A stretch of DNA of 64,000 nt from the NCBI RefSeq assembly GCF_007665395.1, contig NZ_VDND01000001.1, positions 806,001-870,000 of the forward strand, in the 5' to 3' direction. This stretch comes from Pseudomonas oryzihabitans. Its GTDB lineage: Bacteria; Pseudomonadota; Gammaproteobacteria; Pseudomonadales; Pseudomonadaceae. The notes beneath the pieces are model-generated. The model saw only the letters and a program-made list of their open reading frames with translations, did no database searches and was not told where the DNA came from. This document shows, piece by piece, positions 7,846 to 17,179 of this stretch. A program made the position numbers and the translations under genes. How positions within the stretch are numbered: the stretch's first letter is position 1; every line of letters begins with the position of its first letter.

Positions 7846-9213
7846 TCAGAGCCAGAGCGACAACAATAGCGTACCCGCAAGGCCGGTGACGGAAACCACC
7901 GTCTGGAGTACCGACCAGACCCATAGGGTCTGCTTGAGCTCCAGGCCGAAGTACTCGCGCACCATCCAGAAGCCCGCGTCGTTGACGTGGCAGAAGAACA
8001 CCGAGCCCGCGCCAATGGCCAGCGCGATCAACGACGCCTGGGGGCCGGCCAGACCTGCCACGACCGGTGCCAGGATTCCGGCAGTGGTGGTGGTCGCCAC
8101 CGTCGCCGAGCCCGTCGCCTGGCGCAGGGCCACGGCGATCAGCCACGCCAGCAGGATGTAGGGCAGATGAGCGCCCTCCGCCACCTTGGCCACGGTGTGG
8201 CTCACCCCGGCATCCAGCAGCGTCTGCTTGAGCCCACCGCCGGCACCGATGGTGAGCAGCAGCGCGGCGATGGGGGCCAGACTCTTGCGCAGCACCCCAC
8301 CGACGCGCTCGCGCGGCATGCCGCTGCCCCAGCCGAGCAAAACGGTCGCGGCGAGCACCGCGAGCCCAAGGGCGATCAGCGGCTCCCCGAGAAACTTCAG
8401 GCCCTCCGCCAGACCGCTATGGGGATCCAGCGCGACCTTGGCGAAGGTGCTGCCCAGCATCAGCAGCACCGGCAGCAGGATGACCAGCAGGGACAGCGCG
8501 AAACCCGGCTGGCGGGCACCCTGGTCACGGGCGCTGAACAGCTCGCCCAGCTCGGCCGGCGGCTCGATCGCCATGCGCCGCGACAGCCAGCCGCCATACA
8601 GGGGGCCAGCAAGGATGACCGCTGGTATGGCGATGGCGAAGCCCAGCAACATGGTCAGGCCGAGATCGGCATGCAGAGCCCCCACCGCGATCAAGGGGCC
8701 GGGGTGGGGTGGCAGCAGTGCGTGCAGGGTGGTCATGCCCGCCAATGCAGGGATAGCGATGCGCAGCAGCGGCTGGCCGGACCGCTGGGCCATCACGAAG
8801 ATGATGGGCACCATCAGCACCAGCCCGACTTCGAAGAACAGGGGCAGGCCGATCACCATGGCCACCAACGCCATCACCCACGGCAGGCTACGCCCCTTAC
8901 CCAGCCCCAGGAGGGTGCTGGCGATACGGTCGGCCGCGCCGGATTCGGCCATCAGCGCGCCCAGCATCGAACCCAGGGCGATGATGATCCCCGCCTCACC
9001 GAGAATGCTGCCCGCGCCCTTGCTGAAGGCCTTGGCCACCGCCTCGGCGGGTAACCCAGCGCCCAGGCCGGCGATGAAGGTGCCGATGAGAATGGACAGG
9101 AACGGTGGCAGTCGGGTGATACCGATCAGGACGACGATGGCCAGGATGGCGGCCAGGCAGCAGAAGATCAGCCGGGTGTCATGGGCGACCCAGGCGAGCG
9201 CAGCGGGATCCAC
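7846..9213 (-). CDS. GntP-family gluconate (or related acid):H+ symporter
   Basis: 455-residue inner-membrane permease with many hydrophobic segments and the family motifs SKGAGSILGEAGIIIALGSMLG, LPLFFEVGLVLMVPIIF, LHALLPPHPGPL and ATGSATVATTTTAGI. GntP members take up gluconate, ketogluconates or fructuronate. The start is GTG at 9213, preceded by AAGGAGTCACCT. An AATAATAA motif lies just before the ribosome binding site. The Entner-Doudoroff genes at the window edge make gluconate plausible, but no gluconokinase or gntR lies next to it. Confidence 0.88.
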   Translation of the reverse strand: MDPAALAWVAHDTRLIFCCLAAILAIVVLIGITRLPPFLSILIGTFIAGLGAGLPAEAVAKAFSKGAGSILGEAGIIIALGSMLGALMAESGAADRIASTLLGLGKGRSLPWVMALVAMVIGLPLFFEVGLVLMVPIIFVMAQRSGQPLLRIAIPALAGMTTLHALLPPHPGPLIAVGALHADLGLTMLLGFAIAIPAVILAGPLYGGWLSRRMAIEPPAELGELFSARDQGARQPGFALSLLVILLPVLLMLGSTFAKVALDPHSGLAEGLKFLGEPLIALGLAVLAATVLLGWGSGMPRERVGGVLRKSLAPIAALLLTIGAGGGLKQTLLDAGVSHTVAKVAEGAHLPYILLAWLIAVALRQATGSATVATTTTAGILAPVVAGLAGPQASLIALAIGAGSVFFCHVNDAGFWMVREYFGLELKQTLWVWSVLQTVVSVTGLAGTLLLSLWL

Positions 9214-9230
9214 AGGTGACTCCTTGTAAC

Positions 9231-9238
9231 TTATTATT
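9231..9238 (-). promoter_or_regulatory. A-rich motif upstream of gntP-like gene (possible Crc/Hfq target)
   Basis: On the minus strand AATAATAA lies about 6 bases before the AAGGAG of the permease. It fits AANAANAA but with T rather than the usual C at the variable positions, so it is weaker than the AACAACAA sites elsewhere in this window. Confidence 0.3.
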
Positions 9239-9410
9239 TCAAGATCACCTTAACTGAAACACCGCTGCAAGTACGACGCAAATCGAAATAATCCGGCGAC
9301 CAGCCCTGTCCCTTATTGCACTTAGCCAGCGAACCTCAGCCGTTTCGTACGATCCTAATAGCGGTCGGTCGTGACCGATCCCCTTCCCTCTTTGCTAGCA
9401 GGCGGTTGGC

Positions 9411-10043
9411 ATGAACGAAACCTCTACCCTTTGGCAGCAGACCCTCGCTCAGTTCCGCGATGGCACCGGCTCCACCCTGCCGACCCCTGGCAGTGGCGCC
9501 GCGGCTACCGTGGCGGCGGCGCTGGGTGTCGCGCTGATCCTCAAGGGGCTCAAGCTCAGCCAGCAGCGCCAGCCGGTGACGCGACATGCCGAGCTGATCG
9601 CCGTGGGTGAACGCCTGCAGGAAGCCTTGAGCACCTGCGCCGACGCCGATGTGCAGGCCTTCGCCAACTACCTGGAGGCGGACCGCCAGGCCAGCGGCGC
9701 CACCCAGGAAGGCGAACGCCGCCAGCAGGCGCTCAACCTGGCCGCCGCCAACGCGGTGCAGATTCCGATTGCCACCGCGCAGCTATGCCTGGAGGCCCTG
9801 GATCTCGCCGTTACCGCGACGCCCCTGACCATAGAGCCGCTGCGCAGCGACACCCTGGCCGGCGGTCGCCTGGTGCATGGCGCGCTCGGCGCCGTGCTCA
9901 CCACCGTGGATGCCGATCGCAACGGGCTGAAGTCCGGTGACGCCCGTGAAGCCGCCCGGCAGATGCGTGACAAGCTCCAGCAACAGGCCGACCAGCGCCT
10001 GGCCCAGCTGCGCGCCACCCCTATCCCGCCTGCCATGGGCTGA
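9411..10043 (+). CDS. Cyclodeaminase/cyclohydrolase-fold protein (FTCD C-terminal family)
   Basis: 210 residues, almost entirely alpha-helical by composition, matching the stand-alone form of the formiminotetrahydrofolate cyclodeaminase domain: early TPGSGAAATVAAALGVALI, DADVQAFANYLEADR, and NAVQIPIATAQLCLEALDLA. Family members act on formimino- or methenyl-tetrahydrofolate, but small stand-alone versions often have no proven activity. A palindrome TCGGTC-GT-GACCGA lies at 9365-9378 in the leader. The next gene starts six bases after the stop, so the two form an operon. Confidence 0.75.
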   Translation: MNETSTLWQQTLAQFRDGTGSTLPTPGSGAAATVAAALGVALILKGLKLSQQRQPVTRHAELIAVGERLQEALSTCADADVQAFANYLEADRQASGATQEGERRQQALNLAAANAVQIPIATAQLCLEALDLAVTATPLTIEPLRSDTLAGGRLVHGALGAVLTTVDADRNGLKSGDAREAARQMRDKLQQQADQRLAQLRATPIPPAMG

Positions 10044-10049
10044 GGCGTC

Positions 10050-11318
10050 ATGCTGGCAAGACTCGGCTGGATCCTGCGTGGCTGCCAGCGCCGGCTCTGG
10101 TTTCGCGCCACCCTGTTCTCGGTCGCCGGGGTAGCGACCGCGCTGCTCGCCCTGCTGCTGCGCGACCATATCCCGGCCACGCTGCCGGCCAAGGTCGGTG
10201 CCGACGCCGTCGACAAGATCCTCACCATCATCGCCAGCAGCATGCTGGCGGTCACCACCTTTTCCCTCAGCACCATGGTGACCGCCTACAACGCCGCCGC
10301 CAGCAGCGTGACGCCGCGCGCCTACCCGCTGCTCCTGGAATACAGCACCACCCAGAATGCCCTGGCGACCTTCCTCGGTTCCTTCCTGTTCAGCCTGGTC
10401 GGCATCATCGCGCTCAGCACCGGCCTCTACGGCGACAATGGCCGCGTGGTGCTGTTTGCCGTCACCCTGGTCGTGATCCTGCTGATCGTCTTCACCCTGC
10501 TGCGCTGGATCGATCACCTATCCCGCCTCGGCCAGCTGGATGCCACGAGCGACAGCATCGAAGCCGCCGCCCGCCGCAGCCTGCAGCACTGGCTTTCCAC
10601 GCCCCACCTGGGTGGCGTGGCCGCCGCGGTGGACGCAGCACCCACTGGCCGGCCAGTGCTGGCCGAGCGGACCGGTTACCTGCAGCGGGTCGACATGCCG
10701 TTGCTCGCCGACCTCTGTGGCGAGCAGGGTCGCCTGCGCCTGGCCGTGCTGCCAGGCGCCTTCGTCGACCCGGCGCAGCCGCTGCTCTGGGTCGACGGCC
10801 TGCCAGCGGAACGCGACGAGCGCTTGCGCACGGCCTTCGTCGTGGATGCCCGGCGGCTTCATGACCAGGATCCACGTTTCGGCCTTACCGTCCTGGGCGA
10901 GATCGCCACCGGAGCGCTGGTGCCTTCGCGCAGCGACTCGGGTACCGCCATCGCTATCCTCGGCCGGGCGCAACGGCTGCTGACACAGCTCATCGAGGTC
11001 CGCGAGCCGGTCGCGCCCCGCTACCCGCGGATCGAGGTCCCGGCGTTGTCCCTGCACGACCTGTTCGACGATTTCTTCCTACCGGTGGGCCGCGACGCCG
11101 CGCCCCTGGTGGAAGTGGGCATGCGCCTGCAGAAGTCGCTGGCACGGCTGGCGGTCCAGGGCGACGTGCGGATGAAAGGCGAATGCCTGAGGCACTCGCG
11201 CCTGGCCCTGGCCCGCGCAGAGGCGGCCCTTGGCCAGGCCGAGGACCGGGCCATCCTCCAGCAACTCGCCGCGGACGTCGAACGCCTCTGCAAGCCGGAG
11301 ACGCCCGGCACGACCTAG
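10050..11318 (+). CDS. DUF2254 membrane protein
   Basis: 422 residues. Hydrophobic segments at about residues 20-40, 60-85, 105-128 and 135-155 are followed by a long soluble C-terminal region. The sequence TTFSLSTMVTAYNAAASSVTPRAYPLLLEYSTTQNALATFLGSFLFSLV is the DUF2254 hallmark (around residues 70-120; only its general form matters). Function is unknown; the predicted inner-membrane protein is coupled to the cyclodeaminase-like gene by a 6-bp gap. No partner suggests a substrate. Confidence 0.8.
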   Translation: MLARLGWILRGCQRRLWFRATLFSVAGVATALLALLLRDHIPATLPAKVGADAVDKILTIIASSMLAVTTFSLSTMVTAYNAAASSVTPRAYPLLLEYSTTQNALATFLGSFLFSLVGIIALSTGLYGDNGRVVLFAVTLVVILLIVFTLLRWIDHLSRLGQLDATSDSIEAAARRSLQHWLSTPHLGGVAAAVDAAPTGRPVLAERTGYLQRVDMPLLADLCGEQGRLRLAVLPGAFVDPAQPLLWVDGLPAERDERLRTAFVVDARRLHDQDPRFGLTVLGEIATGALVPSRSDSGTAIAILGRAQRLLTQLIEVREPVAPRYPRIEVPALSLHDLFDDFFLPVGRDAAPLVEVGMRLQKSLARLAVQGDVRMKGECLRHSRLALARAEAALGQAEDRAILQQLAADVERLCKPETPGTT

Positions 11319-11417
11319 CCCGGCGCGACCGCCGCACCCGTCGCCGGCGCACTCGTGCCCGGCCGCCCGAGCCAGCTATCATGACGCGCTAGAGGAATTC
11401 CCATACGGCGACAGATC

Positions 11418-13127
11418 ATGATCGAAGTTACCGAACGCTCCATCGCCGAGCTGCGTCTCGCACTCGAAACCGGCCAGACCACCGCGGTGCAACTGGTCGC
11501 CGCCTACCTCGCGCGGATCGACGCCTATGACGCGCCCGGTACGCCAACGGCGCTCAACGCGGTGGTCGTCCGCAATCCCCAGGCCCTGGCCGAAGCCGCC
11601 GACTCCGACCGCCGGCGCGCCCGCGGCGAGACACTCGGCCCGCTGGATGGCATCCCCTACACCGCCAAGGACAGCTATCTGGTCAAGGGGCTCACGGCCG
11701 CCTCCGGCAGCCCGGCGTTCAAGGACCTGGTCGCGCAGCGCGACGCCTTCACCGTCGAGCGCCTGCGCGCCGCCGGCGCCATCTGCCTGGGCAAGACCAA
11801 CATGCCGCCCATGGCCAACGGGGGCATGCAGCGTGGGGTCTACGGCCGCGCCGAGAGTCCCTACAACGCCAATTACCTCACCGCGCCCTTCGCCTCCGGT
11901 TCCTCCAACGGCGCCGGCACCGCCACCGCCGCCAGCTTCGCCGCCTTCGGGCTGGCCGAGGAAACCTGGTCCAGCGGGCGCGGCCCGGCCTCCAACAACG
12001 GTCTCTGCGCCTACACCCCCTCGCGCGGAGTCATCTCGGTGCGCGGTAACTGGCCGCTGACACCGACCATGGACGTGGTGGTGCCCTATGCCCGTACCAT
12101 GGCCGACCTGCTGGAGGTGCTGGACGTGGTGGTGGCCGACGATCCCGATCCCTCGGGCGACCTCTGGCGGCTGCAGCCCTGGGTGCCGCTACCCCAGGCC
12201 TCGGCGGTGCGCCCGCCGCGCTACCAGGCCTTGGCCACCGGCCCCAACGCCCTGGCCGGCAAGCGCCTCGGCGTACCGCGCATGTTCATCAACCAGGACC
12301 CGGACGCCGGCACCAGCGAAAGCCCCGGCATCGGCGGCCCCACCGGCCAGCGCATCCACACCCGGGACTCGGTCATCGCCCTCTGGGAGCAGGCCCGCGC
12401 CGCCCTGGAAGCCGCTGGCGCCACCGTGGTCGAGGTGGACTTCCCCCTGGTGTCCAACTGCGAAGGCGATCGCCCCGGCGCGCCCACGGTCTTCAACCGC
12501 GGCCTGGTCTCCCAGGAATTCCTCCACGACGAACTCTGGAACCTGTCGGCCTGGGGCTTCGATACCTTCCTGCGCGACAACGGAGATCCCGCGCTCAATC
12601 GGCTGGCCGACGTGCAAGGCGACCTGATCTTCCCCCACGAGCCCGGCACCCTGCCCAACCGTGAAGGCGACCTGGCTGCCGGCATGGCGGAGTACGTGCG
12701 CATGGCCGAGCGCGGCCTGAAGTCCTGGCAGGAGATCGCCTCGCTGCCCGACGGCCTGCGTGGCCTCGAGCACACCCGCAAGATCGACCTGGAAGACTGG
12801 CTGCACGCCCAGGGCCTGGACGCCGTGATTTTCCCGACGGTGGCCGACGTGGCCCCCGCCGATGCCGAGATCAATCCCGCCTCCGCGGACATTGCCTGGA
12901 GCAACGGCGTCTGGGTCGCCAACGGCAATCTCGCGATTCGCCACCTGGGCGTGCCGGCCGTCACCGTGCCCATGGGCGTGATGGCCGACATCGGCATGCC
13001 GGTCGGGCTGACCTTCGCCGGGCGGGCCTATGACGATTCGAACCTGCTCAGGCTCGCCGCTGCCTATGAGGCGACCGGAGCGAAGCGCCTGGTACCACCG
13101 CGCACCCCGCCGCTCGGCACGCGCTGA
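11418..13127 (+). CDS. Amidase-signature family hydrolase
   Basis: 569 residues, cytoplasmic (no leader). The Ser-cisSer-Lys triad of the amidase-signature family can be placed at Lys84 (YTAKDSY), Ser162/163 (ASGSSNGAG) and Ser186 in EETWSSGRGPAS, where the usual GTDTGGSIR is altered to WSSGRG. Such divergence suggests an unusual acyl-amide substrate. The catalytic lysine and P-A following the nucleophile are kept. No good Shine-Dalgarno lies at normal spacing; AGAGGAA is about 20 bases upstream. It stands alone and runs convergently towards puuD. Confidence 0.85.
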   Translation: MIEVTERSIAELRLALETGQTTAVQLVAAYLARIDAYDAPGTPTALNAVVVRNPQALAEAADSDRRRARGETLGPLDGIPYTAKDSYLVKGLTAASGSPAFKDLVAQRDAFTVERLRAAGAICLGKTNMPPMANGGMQRGVYGRAESPYNANYLTAPFASGSSNGAGTATAASFAAFGLAEETWSSGRGPASNNGLCAYTPSRGVISVRGNWPLTPTMDVVVPYARTMADLLEVLDVVVADDPDPSGDLWRLQPWVPLPQASAVRPPRYQALATGPNALAGKRLGVPRMFINQDPDAGTSESPGIGGPTGQRIHTRDSVIALWEQARAALEAAGATVVEVDFPLVSNCEGDRPGAPTVFNRGLVSQEFLHDELWNLSAWGFDTFLRDNGDPALNRLADVQGDLIFPHEPGTLPNREGDLAAGMAEYVRMAERGLKSWQEIASLPDGLRGLEHTRKIDLEDWLHAQGLDAVIFPTVADVAPADAEINPASADIAWSNGVWVANGNLAIRHLGVPAVTVPMGVMADIGMPVGLTFAGRAYDDSNLLRLAAAYEATGAKRLVPPRTPPLGTR

Positions 13128-13248
13128 ACAGGGCCGCCGCGGTCACCTGGCCGAGGACCGCGGCGAGGATGGACGGCGAGGCGTCGATGGATGGAAGGCA
13201 GCGGACTCCTCCAGCGGTCCGCCTCCTCACGGAGCAGTCCCAGGACGC

Positions 13249-13995
13249 TCACCGCGACGCGGCGAAGCGCTGGCAGGCGTCCCTGAAGGCGTCCAATAGC
13301 CTCAGGGATTCCGGGGTAGCGCGGAAATTCCACTCGGGATGCCATTGCACACCCAGGACGAACCCGGGCGCGTTGCGCAGGGATACCGCCTCGACCAGCC
13401 CATCCGGCGCCAGCGCCTCGATACGCAGTCCACTGGCCAGCCGGTCGATTCCCTGACTGTGCAGGGAATTCACCTGGAAGGTCGGCGGCAGGCCCAGCTG
13501 TTCGAACACCCCGCCCGGCGCTACCCGAACCGGATGCTTGGGCGCGTACTGCTCGCCAAGCACATCGCTCTGGGGCTCGCGATGGTCGGCGTAGCCGGGC
13601 AGTTCCTGGACGCGTTGGTGCAGGCTGCCCCCGAGGGCCACGTTGAGTTCCTGGAAGCCACGGCAGATGCAGAACACCGGGACGCCCCGGTCGATCGCCA
13701 GGCGCAGCAGTGGCAGCGTGTAGGCATCCCGCTGGGCATCATGGTGGGTGCCGGCCAGGCTGTCCGGCCCCTGGTAGTGACGGGGCTCGACATTGGACGG
13801 CGAGCCGGTGAACAGCAGCCCGTCCAGCCGATCCAGCAGCGCCAGCGGATCGCTCGGCACGCTGCGCGCAGGCAGCAGCACCGGCAACCCGGCATGGCCG
13901 GCCGCCTCGACGTACTTGTCGCCGACGGTATGGGAATCGTACTTGCCAAGCGTTTGCCGGCAGGCCGTCACGCCGATCAGGGGCATAGGGGACAT
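13249..13995 (-). CDS. puuD: Gamma-glutamyl-GABA hydrolase (class I glutamine amidotransferase-like)
   Basis: Hydrolyses gamma-glutamyl-gamma-aminobutyrate, the last step of the gamma-glutamylated putrescine route. 248 residues with the nucleophile motif FCICRGFQELNVALGG (Cys about 111) and the His/Glu pair in VQWHPEWNF near residue 218. Start at MSPMP has TCTGGAGA upstream. Downstream of puuB by 45 bp on the same strand. The PuuC aldehyde dehydrogenase is not in the cluster. Pseudomonas names (pau/spu series) could equally be used; substrate range among polyamines cannot be read from sequence. Confidence 0.85.
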   Translation of the reverse strand: MSPMPLIGVTACRQTLGKYDSHTVGDKYVEAAGHAGLPVLLPARSVPSDPLALLDRLDGLLFTGSPSNVEPRHYQGPDSLAGTHHDAQRDAYTLPLLRLAIDRGVPVFCICRGFQELNVALGGSLHQRVQELPGYADHREPQSDVLGEQYAPKHPVRVAPGGVFEQLGLPPTFQVNSLHSQGIDRLASGLRIEALAPDGLVEAVSLRNAPGFVLGVQWHPEWNFRATPESLRLLDAFRDACQRFAASR

Positions 13996-14040
13996 GGCTT
14001 ATCTCCAGAGTGCCCGCCGGTACCCGGCGGGCGGACAGGG

Positions 14041-15318
14041 TCAGATACCGAGGCGATCGCGCAACTGGTAGTAGGTTGCGCCCAGTGCGGTGAAGGGCAC
14101 GCGCAGGAGCTGCCCGCCCGGGAAGGGATAATGCGGCAGGCCGGCGAAGGCGTCGAAGCGCTCCGCCTGGCCGCGCAAGGCTTCGGCCAGCACCTTGCCC
14201 GCCAGGTGGGTATAGGTGACGCCGTGGCCGCTGCAGCCCTGGGAGTAGTAGACATTGTCGCCGAGCCGGCCGACCTGGGGCAGCCGCGACAGCGTCAGCA
14301 GGAAGTTGCCGGTCCAGGTGAAATCGATCTTCACGTCCTTGAGCTGCGGAAAGGTCTGCAGCATCTTCGGCCGGATGATGGCCTCGATGTCCGCCGGGTC
14401 CCGCGCCCCATAGACCACGCCGCCCCCGTAGATCAGCCGGCGATCGGCGCTGAGTCGGAAGTAATCGAGCAGGTAATTGCAGTCTTCCACGCAGTAGTCC
14501 TGCGGCAGCAGGCTGCGCGCCAGGTCCTCCGACAGGGGTTCGGTGGTGAGCACCTGGGTCCCGCAGGGCATGGACTTGGCCGCCAGCTCCGGCACCAGGC
14601 CGCCGAGGTAGGCGTTGCCGGCCACCACGACGAAGCGCGCCCTTACCTGCCCCTTCGCCGTGTGCACCACGGGGTGCGCACCACGGTCGATGCGGATCGC
14701 GGCGCTCTGTTCATGGAGCCGGCCGCCCAGCGAAGCCACGGCCGCCGCCTCGCCCAAGGCCAGGTTGAGGGGATGGATATGGCCGCCACTGCGATCCAGC
14801 AGGCCACCGAGGTAACGCTCGGTGCCGACGACGTCACGAATGCCCCGCTCGTCGAGCAATTCCAGCTGGGTATGGCCGTAGCGCTCCCAGAGTTTTTTCT
14901 GCGCCTCCAGATGGCCCAGCTGCTTGCTGGTCAGGGCGGCGAAAACGCCGCCGTCTTTCAGGTCGCACTGGATGTGATAGCGCGCGATCCGGTCACGAAT
15001 GATGCGCCCGCCCTCGAAGGCCATCTCGCCGAGCAGCTGCGCCTGCCTGGCCGGCAGCTGTCGCTCGATGACATCGATGTCGCGGCTGTAGCTGTTGACG
15101 ATCTGCCCGCCGTTGCGTCCGGACGCGCCGAAGCCGACGCGGGCCGCTTCCAGCACCGTCACACTGAAGCCGTGCTCCAGCAGGAACAGCGCGGTGGACA
15201 GCCCCGTGTAGCCGGCACCGATGATGCAGACGTCGCTCTCGATGTTGTCTTCGAGCGGCGGATACTCCGTCTGGAGATTGCGGGAGGCCGCATAGTAACT
15301 GCCGACATGGTGTTGCAT
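14041..15318 (-). CDS. puuB: Gamma-glutamylputrescine oxidase-type FAD oxidoreductase
   Basis: 425-residue DAO-family flavoprotein that oxidatively deaminates gamma-glutamyl-putrescine (or a related gamma-glutamyl-polyamine). FAD-binding CIIGAGYTGLSTALFLLE lies at residues ~31-48, GFGASGRNGGQIV follows, and the C-terminal YYSQGCSGHGVTYTHLAGK is the second flavin motif. Start at MQHHVG (15318), with AGGAATCACAGC before it; the longer open frame has no homology. Lies between puuD and puuA on the same strand; the 276-bp gap to puuA is larger than normal for an operon but the order supports one pathway. Confidence 0.87.
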   Translation of the reverse strand: MQHHVGSYYAASRNLQTEYPPLEDNIESDVCIIGAGYTGLSTALFLLEHGFSVTVLEAARVGFGASGRNGGQIVNSYSRDIDVIERQLPARQAQLLGEMAFEGGRIIRDRIARYHIQCDLKDGGVFAALTSKQLGHLEAQKKLWERYGHTQLELLDERGIRDVVGTERYLGGLLDRSGGHIHPLNLALGEAAAVASLGGRLHEQSAAIRIDRGAHPVVHTAKGQVRARFVVVAGNAYLGGLVPELAAKSMPCGTQVLTTEPLSEDLARSLLPQDYCVEDCNYLLDYFRLSADRRLIYGGGVVYGARDPADIEAIIRPKMLQTFPQLKDVKIDFTWTGNFLLTLSRLPQVGRLGDNVYYSQGCSGHGVTYTHLAGKVLAEALRGQAERFDAFAGLPHYPFPGGQLLRVPFTALGATYYQLRDRLGI

Positions 15319-15594
15319 GCTGTGATTCCTCTGCCTAGGGATCCGACGCCGAGGTCGGGATCGCCGCGCCTGTTCAGCCTCTGCTGCAGGTCGCCTTGAA
15401 TTCGCGGTATGGGGCGCAGCAGACGTCCTGGGCGCTCCTGTCATCCAGTGGTTTGAAGTCTTCCTGGGGCACGGTCGACACCCTCGTCGGACGGGATGCG
15501 GCCACTACCGCCAGCGGACGAGTCGTTCCGCTCGCCCGCCCCGATTATCGCCGCTCCCGACCCCGCTACGCCGACCTCCCCATGATGACGCTGC

Positions 15595-16977
15595 CTATAC
15601 GGTATGCAGATACCAGTTGTATTCGAGATCGGAGATGGTGGTTTCGAACTCTTCCAGCTCGGCCTCCTTGCAGGCCACGAAGATATCGATGTACTCCGGG
15701 CTGATGTACTGGTTCATCACGGCGCTGTCATCCAGCCGCCGCAACGCATCGCGCAGGTTGTTGGGCAGACTCTACTCGAGCTGCTCATACGAGTTGCCGC
15801 TGACCGGGGCGCAGGGCTCCAGTCGCTGGGTCAGGCCATGATGAATGCCGGCCAGGATGGACGCCATCATGAGATAGGGATTGGCATCGGCGCCCGCCAC
15901 CCGGTGTTCGATACGAATCGCGTCGCTGCTCCCGGTCGGCACCCGAACCGCCACGGTCCGGTTGTCCAGCCCCCAGCTCGGGGCGTTCGGCACATAGAAC
16001 TGTGCACCGAAGCGCCGGTAGGAATTGACGTTCGGGCAGAGGAAGGCCATCGACGCCGGCAGGGTTTCGAGGATGCCCGCGATGGCCTGGCGTAGCGGTG
16101 TGTGGTGCTCCGGGTCGTCGGTCGCGAAGAGGTTCTGCCCCGTCTGCTTGTCCAGCAGCGAGATGTGCACGTGCAAGCCATTGCCGGCCTGGCCGGGATG
16201 GGGCTTGGCCATGAAGGTGGAATCCATCTCGTGGTCGTAGGCGATGTTCTTGATCAGCCGCTTGAGCAACACCGCGTAGTCGCAGGCCTTGATGGCGTCT
16301 TCGACATGATGGAGGTTCACCTCGAATTGCGCCGGCGCACTCTCCTTGACGATGGCATCGGCGGGAATGCCCTGCTCCTTGGCGCCTTCGAGCATGTCCT
16401 GCAGGCAATCGACGTACTCGTCCAGGTCGTCGATCAGATAGACCTGGGTGGAGACCGGCCGCTTGCCGGAGATCGGCGAGCGCGGCGGCTGCGGCCGGCC
16501 GTTCACGTTCTCCTGGTCGATGAGATAGAACTCCAGTTCGAAGGCCGCGCAGATGGTCAGGCCCAAGTCATCGAACCGCTTGACCACCCGGCGCAGCACT
16601 TCGCGCGGATCGGCGAAGAACGGCGCGCCGTCCAGCTCATGCATGGTCATCAGCAACTGCGCGGTCGGCCGCTTCTGCCAGGGCTCGTAGCTCAGGGTGC
16701 CGGGAATGGGAAAGCAGGTGCGGTCGGCGTCGCCGATATGGAGCCCCAACCCGGTGCTCTCCACGGTGGAGCCGTTGATGTCCAGCGCGAACAGCGAGGC
16801 CGGCAGATTGATCCCGCGCTCATACACCTTGGACAGGCTGGCCCGCTCGACACGCTTGCCGCGGATGACGCCGTTCATGTCGGTGATCAACAGATCGACG
16901 TACTGGATCTCAGGGTACTCGCGGAGAAAGCCATTGGCTTCCGTCAGCTGGACGACGCGGGGGGCTATCGAATTCAT
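15595..16977 (-). pseudogene. puuA: Gamma-glutamylpolyamine synthetase (glutamine synthetase family) interrupted by an in-frame TAG
   Basis: GS-family ligase that joins glutamate to putrescine or another polyamine. Reading from ATG 16977 gives 401 residues with RGKRV, FELEFYLIDQEN, KPHPGQAGNGLHVHISL and EHRVAGADANPYL, then TAG at codon 402 (15774-15772). The same frame continues past it for 58 more codons with clear family sequence (SLPNNLRDALRRLDD..., ending LEYNWYLHTV) to a TAG at 15597-15595, total 461 codons as expected. The change is most simply CAG to TAG. Either the protein is truncated by about 59 residues, or the stop is a sequencing error or is suppressed. SD AAGGATGCC is intact. 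Confidence 0.88.
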
Positions 16978-17099
16978 GGAAAGGCATCCTTGGCGCTGGC
17001 CCGCTGGGTGATCGCTCGTGTGCGTCTGGCAGCGCGGCTGTGAGGGGCGAGTCCCAGCGGGCAGCGACGTCCCCAGGCGGAATCCGCCACTTCAGCGGA

Positions 17100-17128
17100 T
17101 TGCCCTGGACGGGCCTGGCCAGTATAAA
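17100..17128 (+). promoter_or_regulatory. Candidate sigma-70 promoter of the LysR gene
   Basis: TTGCCC, 17-base spacer, TATAAA, placed 50 bases before the LysR ATG and in the divergent gap with puuA. Confidence 0.45.
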
Positions 17129-17179
17129 TTGGCACCAGCGCAACCCATATCGGCAAATCGGCAAAGGAAGAATGCACGG

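Noticed and set aside
13190..13225. Terminator between the amidase and puuD genes
   Set aside because: GCGGAC/GTCCGC hairpin is present but no T tract on either strand.
13339..15399. 686-codon open frame opposite puuD and puuB
   Set aside because: Antisense to two identified enzymes; no ribosome site or homology.
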